Assembly (NCBI GenBank): GCA_035304385.1
Contig: DATGQD010000004.1
Coordinates: 1-64,000 of the forward strand
DNA from: ZC4RG29 sp035304385
Lineage (GTDB): Bacteria > Bacteroidota > Bacteroidia > Cytophagales > Cyclobacteriaceae
DNA length: 64,000 bases
Direction: 5' to 3'
The notes beneath the pieces are model-generated. The model was not told the DNA's origin. It searched no databases and saw nothing but the letters and a program-made list of their open reading frames with translations. The position numbers and the translations under genes were made by a program. This document shows positions 59,876-64,000 of the stretch, in pieces. The stretch's first letter is position 1. Each line of letters opens with the position of its first letter.

Positions 59876-60969
59876 AAGGATTTATCACAAAGGAGTTCTT
59901 CCACATTTTCCGCGACCGAAGATCACTCATCATTCTCTTCGGCATGCCCATCGTGCAGATCCTGCTGTTCGGGTTCGCCATCACGAACGAGATCCGAAAC
60001 GTAAACATCGCCATCCTCGACAAGGCGCACGACACAAGTTCCGAACGAATCATAGAAAAGATGCTCGCCTCAGGATATTTCGTCATGAACGGCTACCTGG
60101 AATCAGAAGATGAAATAGAGGCGATTTTTCAAAAGGGGAAAATTAAGGCTGTTGTGGTATTCGGTCCCGACCTTGATCGTAACCTCGCAACTGGCGGCAA
60201 CGGCGCAATCCAGATTCTTGCGGACGCTACTGATCCCAATACCGCCAACACCATTGCCAACTATGCCGCTTCAATCGTGCGGGATTATCAGGCGGAGATC
60301 AATCTTAATACCACCGTGCCGTTTCAGATCATACCTGAGGTGAGGATGTTGTATAATCCCGAACTGAAAGGTGTGTTCATGTTTATACCCGGCACGATGA
60401 CGGTCATCCTTATGCTGGTTTCCGCGATGATGACCTCAATATCGATAGCTCGCGAAAAGGAAATGGGCACCATGGAAGTCCTCCTGGTATCTCCGCTAAA
60501 GCCGGTGCAAGTCGTGACAGGCAAGGTACTCCCCTACATCCTCCTTTCCTCGATAAACGCCGCTGTCATTCTCCTCCTGGGCTATTTTGTCTTTAAAATG
60601 CCTATGGAGGGTAGCTTGATCGCATTGATGGGCACGACCCTCTTGTTCATCATTACGACGTTGTCACTGGGCATCCTGATCTCCACTGTGGCGCATACCC
60701 AGCAGATGGCTATGATGATATCGCTTATGGGACTTATGCTTCCGACCATCATGCTGTCAGGTTTCGTATTCCCGATCGACAGCATGCCCTGGCCCCTCCG
60801 GTTCCTCAGTAACCTCATTCCGGCGAAATGGTTTATCATCATCCTTAAGGGTCTTATGCTGAAAGGCGTGAGCATCACCTACCTGTGGAAGGAAGTATTG
60901 ATTCTGGTGCTGATGACGCTCGCGTTGATCGGCTTGAGTGTAAAGAAATATGCGATCCGACTCACCTGA
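59872..60969 (+). CDS. ABC-2 type permease 1 (YbhS/YbhR-like)
   Basis: 365 residues from MKGFITKEFFHIFRDRRSLIILFGMPIVQILLFGFAIT (first helix). A large periplasmic domain (about 40-170) is followed by five helices, including GVFMFIPGTMTVILMLVSAMMTSISIAREKEMGTMEVLLVSPLKPVQVVTGKVLPYI, the ABC-2 signature, and MMISLMGLMLPTIMLSGFVFPIDSMPWPLRFLSNLIPAKWFI. Forms the membrane heterodimer with permease 2. The frame upstream to 59731 lies inside ATPase 2. Confidence 0.94.
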   Translation: MKGFITKEFFHIFRDRRSLIILFGMPIVQILLFGFAITNEIRNVNIAILDKAHDTSSERIIEKMLASGYFVMNGYLESEDEIEAIFQKGKIKAVVVFGPDLDRNLATGGNGAIQILADATDPNTANTIANYAASIVRDYQAEINLNTTVPFQIIPEVRMLYNPELKGVFMFIPGTMTVILMLVSAMMTSISIAREKEMGTMEVLLVSPLKPVQVVTGKVLPYILLSSINAAVILLLGYFVFKMPMEGSLIALMGTTLLFIITTLSLGILISTVAHTQQMAMMISLMGLMLPTIMLSGFVFPIDSMPWPLRFLSNLIPAKWFIIILKGLMLKGVSITYLWKEVLILVLMTLALIGLSVKKYAIRLT

Positions 60970-60975
60970 CCCGGT

Positions 60976-62097
60976 ATGAAAACGATCTATTACCTGCTGA
61001 AAAAGGAATTCCGGCAAATTTTCCGCAATCGCGCGATGTTGCCGATACTATTCGTCATGCCTGTGGTGCAGCTGCTGGTGTTGTCTTACGCTGCGACATT
61101 CGAAGTCAAAAACATTCGGCTGCATATCGTAGACAACGACCAATCGGCATTCTCTCGCGAACTGACACAAAAATTTCTTGTCTCTGACCACTTCCGGCTC
61201 ACCGGCGTCTCGTTTTCCGGGAGGGTAGCAATAGATGAGATGCAGCGCCACAACACCGACCTGATCCTGCACATCCCGGCTTACTTTGAGCGCGACCTGG
61301 TGCGTAACCGGAAGGCCCAGCTAATGTTATCCATCAACGCGATCGACGGCGCAGCCGCCGCGGTTGAGAACGTGTATGCGATGTCGATAATCCAGGATTT
61401 CAACGAAAACATTCGCGTCAGCATGGCGGACGATGCATTACCTTCCGAACGGCCGAAGGTATTTTCCATAACGCAATCGTTTTGGTTTAATCCTGAACTC
61501 GACTACAAGACGTTTATGGTCCCCGGTATACTCGTACTACTGGTCACAATGATCGCAGTGTTCCTGGCCGGCATGAACATCGTTCGGGAGAAAGAGATCG
61601 GAACCCTGGAACAGATTAATGTCACGCCCATTAAGAAGCATCAGTTCATTATCGGCAAGCTCCTTCCCTTCTGGTTGCTGGCGCTTGTCGAACTCGCCGG
61701 GGGATTGCTGATGTGCTGGGTGATCTTTGGAATTGGCGTAGCCGGCAGTATTTGGGTGGTGTTTCTGTTCGCCTCAGTGTACCTGCTGGTTGTGCTGGGT
61801 ATCGGATTTTTTATTTCCAATTTTGCCAACACCCAGCAGCAGGCCATGTTTCTGTCGTGGTTCTTTATGGTGATCTTTATCCTGATGAGCGGCCTGTTCA
61901 CACCCATCGAGAGTATGCCGTCATGGGCACAGGTTTTGACTGAGTTCAATCCGGTACGCTACTTCGTGGAAGTGATGCGGATGGTCATGCTGAAGGGGGC
62001 CGGGCTGGATGATATTCTGCCACAACTCACCCGGCTCGTCATCTATGCCGTACTCATGAACGGCCTGGCCGTGGTGGGTTATAAGAAAGTGGCGTAG
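60976..62097 (+). CDS. ABC-2 type permease 2 (YbhR/YbhS-like)
   Basis: 373 residues: MKTIYYLLKKEFRQIFRNRAMLPILFVMPVVQLLVLSYAAT (first helix), periplasmic domain, then MVPGILVLLVTMIAVFLAGMNIVREKEIGTLEQINVTPIKKHQFIIGKLLPF, and FMVIFILMSGLFTPIESMPSWAQVLTEFNPVRYFVEVMRMVMLKG. Same architecture as permease 1, from which it is 6 bp away. Last gene of the exporter operon; the substrate is probably a lipophilic drug or toxic compound, as for YbhGFSR. Confidence 0.94.
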   Translation: MKTIYYLLKKEFRQIFRNRAMLPILFVMPVVQLLVLSYAATFEVKNIRLHIVDNDQSAFSRELTQKFLVSDHFRLTGVSFSGRVAIDEMQRHNTDLILHIPAYFERDLVRNRKAQLMLSINAIDGAAAAVENVYAMSIIQDFNENIRVSMADDALPSERPKVFSITQSFWFNPELDYKTFMVPGILVLLVTMIAVFLAGMNIVREKEIGTLEQINVTPIKKHQFIIGKLLPFWLLALVELAGGLLMCWVIFGIGVAGSIWVVFLFASVYLLVVLGIGFFISNFANTQQQAMFLSWFFMVIFILMSGLFTPIESMPSWAQVLTEFNPVRYFVEVMRMVMLKGAGLDDILPQLTRLVIYAVLMNGLAVVGYKKVA

Positions 62098-62110
62098 AAA
62101 AAGGGTGTCG

Positions 62111-62677
62111 CTAGATAAGCACTGGCGGTCGCTTCAACAGGAGCTCTGCGAGTTCGGGTGGGCCGGTAAAGTTCTTGCCAAGGAAGTCGTCCATTTCGCC
62201 CAGGGTCTCTTCGGATAGGAGTGCAGCGATCTCGTCCATGGCTTCGAGCGAGACAGCGAAAGGCATATCATGCACGACGAGCAATTTTCCGGAGCATTGG
62301 GCCACGACCTGGTATTCAGGTGAGTTGGCTATGGGCGTGTCTTTGATAAGGCAATGGGTAATCCACTCGTTTACGGGCGCATCCTGGAGCTTCTGGCGGC
62401 GGGCGTCGAATCTTCCATATTCTGCAAAGTAGCTGGCCATACGCTGACGCGACGTTTCGCTCAGTGCCGCATTGAGCGAGGCGGAACACGAAAGGCAAAT
62501 GGCGTACTCGAAGATGACTTCGCTCGTGCCCAGTTCCGGGAAGTGACGAACGGACTTTTCTATGAAGTAAGGGAAGCCATCGTGTAGTAGCTCAGCATTG
62601 CAGACCATACATCGCTCATGCGGTGCGCCGGTGTCGGACGAAAAAAGAAAAGGCGGAATATCAATCTCTCTTTGCAT
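62111..62677 (-). CDS. Hypothetical protein with a CxxC...CxxC zinc-ribbon-like pair
   Basis: 188 residues, no signal peptide, no membrane helix. Two Cys pairs, ERCMVCNAELL (about 22-30) and AICLSCSASL (about 58-66), may bind one zinc. The rest is helical and acidic (SLEAMDEIAALLSEETLGEMDDFLGKNFTGPPELAELLL). I do not recognise a family. Convergent with the exporter operon, 13 bp apart. Confidence 0.6.
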   Translation of the reverse strand: MQREIDIPPFLFSSDTGAPHERCMVCNAELLHDGFPYFIEKSVRHFPELGTSEVIFEYAICLSCSASLNAALSETSRQRMASYFAEYGRFDARRQKLQDAPVNEWITHCLIKDTPIANSPEYQVVAQCSGKLLVVHDMPFAVSLEAMDEIAALLSEETLGEMDDFLGKNFTGPPELAELLLKRPPVLI

Positions 62678-62747
62678 GGCGATTTCAAGAAGTTCACCGC
62701 TAAGATAGGTAACAGCAAGAAAACTTGAGGATGAAGTTTAGGGAGAT

Positions 62748-63245
62748 TCAGGGAAGGATCGCTTCCTTGTCGCGTACCCGTTCATCCCGCGTACTTCCGT
62801 TGTGACCTTCCGGTCGCACAGGCACTTTAGCAGCAATAATTCTGCCCCATTTGATTTTACCCCACACCCGCTCATGAATGTAGTAGATGATCACCTTGGT
62901 AATCAGCTCAAATCCGCCGATGGCAAATGCGCTGACCCACGTTCCGGTGACAATGTAAGAGATCACGATGGTATCCATGGTGCCGAAAAAGCGCCAGGAG
63001 ATGCCCTTGACGAGACTACGGGCGTGTGTAGGTCCCACACCATGTATGCGGCCGAAGGGGATGACATTCCACATGCGTTCGTGGAAGTAGTATAAGGCGA
63101 TTTTGGTCATCACCTCCACCAAACCAATCTTCACCGCTGTAGAAAACGTTCCGGTAACGATGTAAGCCAGCAGGATGGTGTCCATCGTTGCCGTAATACG
63201 CCAGGTAACGCCTTTTGTGACGCTCCTGAGGTGTGAATCGGTCAT
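62748..63245 (-). CDS. Duplicated DUF2061 membrane protein
   Basis: 165 residues from MTDSHLRSVTKGVTW (an in-frame extension reaches 63278). Two copies of the DUF2061 unit: SVTKGVTWRITATMDTILLAYIVTGTFSTAVKIGLVEVMTKIALYYFHERMWNVIPFGR, then SLVKGISWRFFGTMDTIVISYIVTGTWVSAFAIGGFELITKVIIYYIHERVWGKIKWGR. Each unit is two membrane helices, with invariant T-x-D-T and Y-x-HER-x-W. In other bacteria DUF2061 often lies beside or within sulfate assimilation proteins; no such neighbours are seen here. Function unknown. Confidence 0.85.
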   Translation of the reverse strand: MTDSHLRSVTKGVTWRITATMDTILLAYIVTGTFSTAVKIGLVEVMTKIALYYFHERMWNVIPFGRIHGVGPTHARSLVKGISWRFFGTMDTIVISYIVTGTWVSAFAIGGFELITKVIIYYIHERVWGKIKWGRIIAAKVPVRPEGHNGSTRDERVRDKEAILP

Positions 63246-63364
63246 GTATACAGTGCCCTGCTTCAAACGCATGGGCAAAGAAAAAAAATTAAATTTATAT
63301 AATCTATATATTTAGTAGACTTTTGAGGAAGAGGGTCCGGAATTTTCGACGGCCGGCGTTACGT

Positions 63365-63760
63365 CTACTTGGAGAGCGGGGAATAAAGGCTTTTCATCAA
63401 CGCGTTCTGGTCCTTCATGATCTGGTCCAGGGGAAGCCCCAAATCTTTGTGGTACAGCTTGTAAATGAGTTGCCACTCCTTCTTGTCCATAAAACCGTCG
63501 GCATTGGCGATCACACACATCCACGCAATACAGCGGATTTGCAGGGTTGTGTCCAGACGCTTCAGACCACTGACGGTTTCCTTATAGATGGCCTCCGGGG
63601 TTTTTCCTTCCAGGGCGGCGACCTCGCTATTAAATCCGGTTTCTGAAAAGCCTTCAAGGCGAATCATTTGCCGGCCAACGGCCACCTCGCGCTCACTGGT
63701 CTGCGTATCCGCATTGATCAGCATGTGAAACAATTTTGCGAGAACCGACATGTGCTTCAT
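63365..63760 (-). CDS. TerB-like tellurite-resistance fold protein
   Basis: 131 residues, all helical. LAKLFHMLINADTQTSEREVAVGRQMIRLEGFS and IRCIAWMCVIANADGFMDKKEWQLIYKLYHKDLGLPLDQI resemble the TerB fold, with an EF-hand-like acidic loop NADGFMDKKEW (and INADTQTSERE in the first half). Probably cytoplasmic; role unknown. Single gene; the 240 bp to the right edge hold no gene that I can see. Confidence 0.65.
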   Translation of the reverse strand: MKHMSVLAKLFHMLINADTQTSEREVAVGRQMIRLEGFSETGFNSEVAALEGKTPEAIYKETVSGLKRLDTTLQIRCIAWMCVIANADGFMDKKEWQLIYKLYHKDLGLPLDQIMKDQNALMKSLYSPLSK

Positions 63761-64000
63761 GGCAATAGCATGTAATAAAATGTTATCCTTTTCAAAACAA
63801 TGCCAGGATGGTAATCTGGCAAAAAACTAAAAATCAGCCGTTACGGCCTGTCAGGCTATCCCAATTTTGAATATCATTTCCATTTTTGGAAAAGAGATCA
63901 TGCACCACGAAGTCAGATTTTTGCCCGATTTTGACAAAAATACATTGCGGCGGGGAAATTCCTAACCGGATCAGGCGATTTCATTTGGGCCCATCCGGAT

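Noticed and set aside
1..64000. Mobile element or phage island
   Set aside because: No transposase, integrase, phage structural gene, tRNA-flanked boundary or long terminal repeat was seen.

Overview
The window looks like chromosomal DNA of a Bacteroidota bacterium, most likely a Cytophagales-type soil or freshwater polysaccharide degrader. The reasons are a SusC/SusD pair, type IX secretion (T9SS) sorting tails, LytTR and DUF4199/DUF1761/TPM families, few Shine-Dalgarno sites, and promoter-like TAnnTTTG elements. I saw no rRNA, tRNA, CRISPR array, transposase or phage gene. All assignments come from reading the sequence and from family knowledge; no search was run.

Layout. 1-20 kb is mostly housekeeping and respiration. 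It holds a truncated UspA, threonine aldolase, a tiny T9SS-tail protein and NAD(P)HX repair (nnrD/E). A GMC dehydrogenase, its subunit 3 and a giant HEAT-repeat c-type cytochrome lipoprotein follow, then an isolated nuoABCD block, an SGNH hydrolase, a membrane sensor fragment lacking its kinase next to a LytTR regulator, and a translationally coupled trio of amidohydrolases of which only one keeps its metal ligands. 19-28 kb has SUI1, a membrane J-domain protein, two UspA genes, a PAS histidine kinase, a receiver-Crp fusion regulator, and a LemA/TPM operon.

28-53 kb is a plant cell-wall locus. The LacI regulator, GH10 xylanase, SusD, SusC, GH3, second LacI, GH67 alpha-glucuronidase and mannonate dehydratase form a glucuronoxylan utilisation system. 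A shared 14-bp palindrome occurs at three of its promoters, and in front of susC it exactly fills the -33/-7 spacer. Next to it, a DeoR regulator diverges from GH9, CE4 deacetylase, ROK kinase, MFS transporter and SIS protein genes. GH2 and GH43 genes follow.

The most striking observation is at 46314-46340. The GH9 gene ends in a zero-frame A_AAA_AAG heptamer followed at once by TAG, with AGGGAGG ending 10 nt upstream. This is the arrangement of the E. coli dnaX -1 frameshift signal. A -1 shift would continue into the signal-less deacetylase and give an 850-aa secreted GH9-CE4 enzyme.

53-64 kb holds NhaA, a cold-shock protein, a TetR-controlled ABC-2 efflux operon resembling E. coli ybhGFSR but with the two ATPases split and each degenerate in a different motif, and then small hypothetical, DUF2061 and TerB-like genes.
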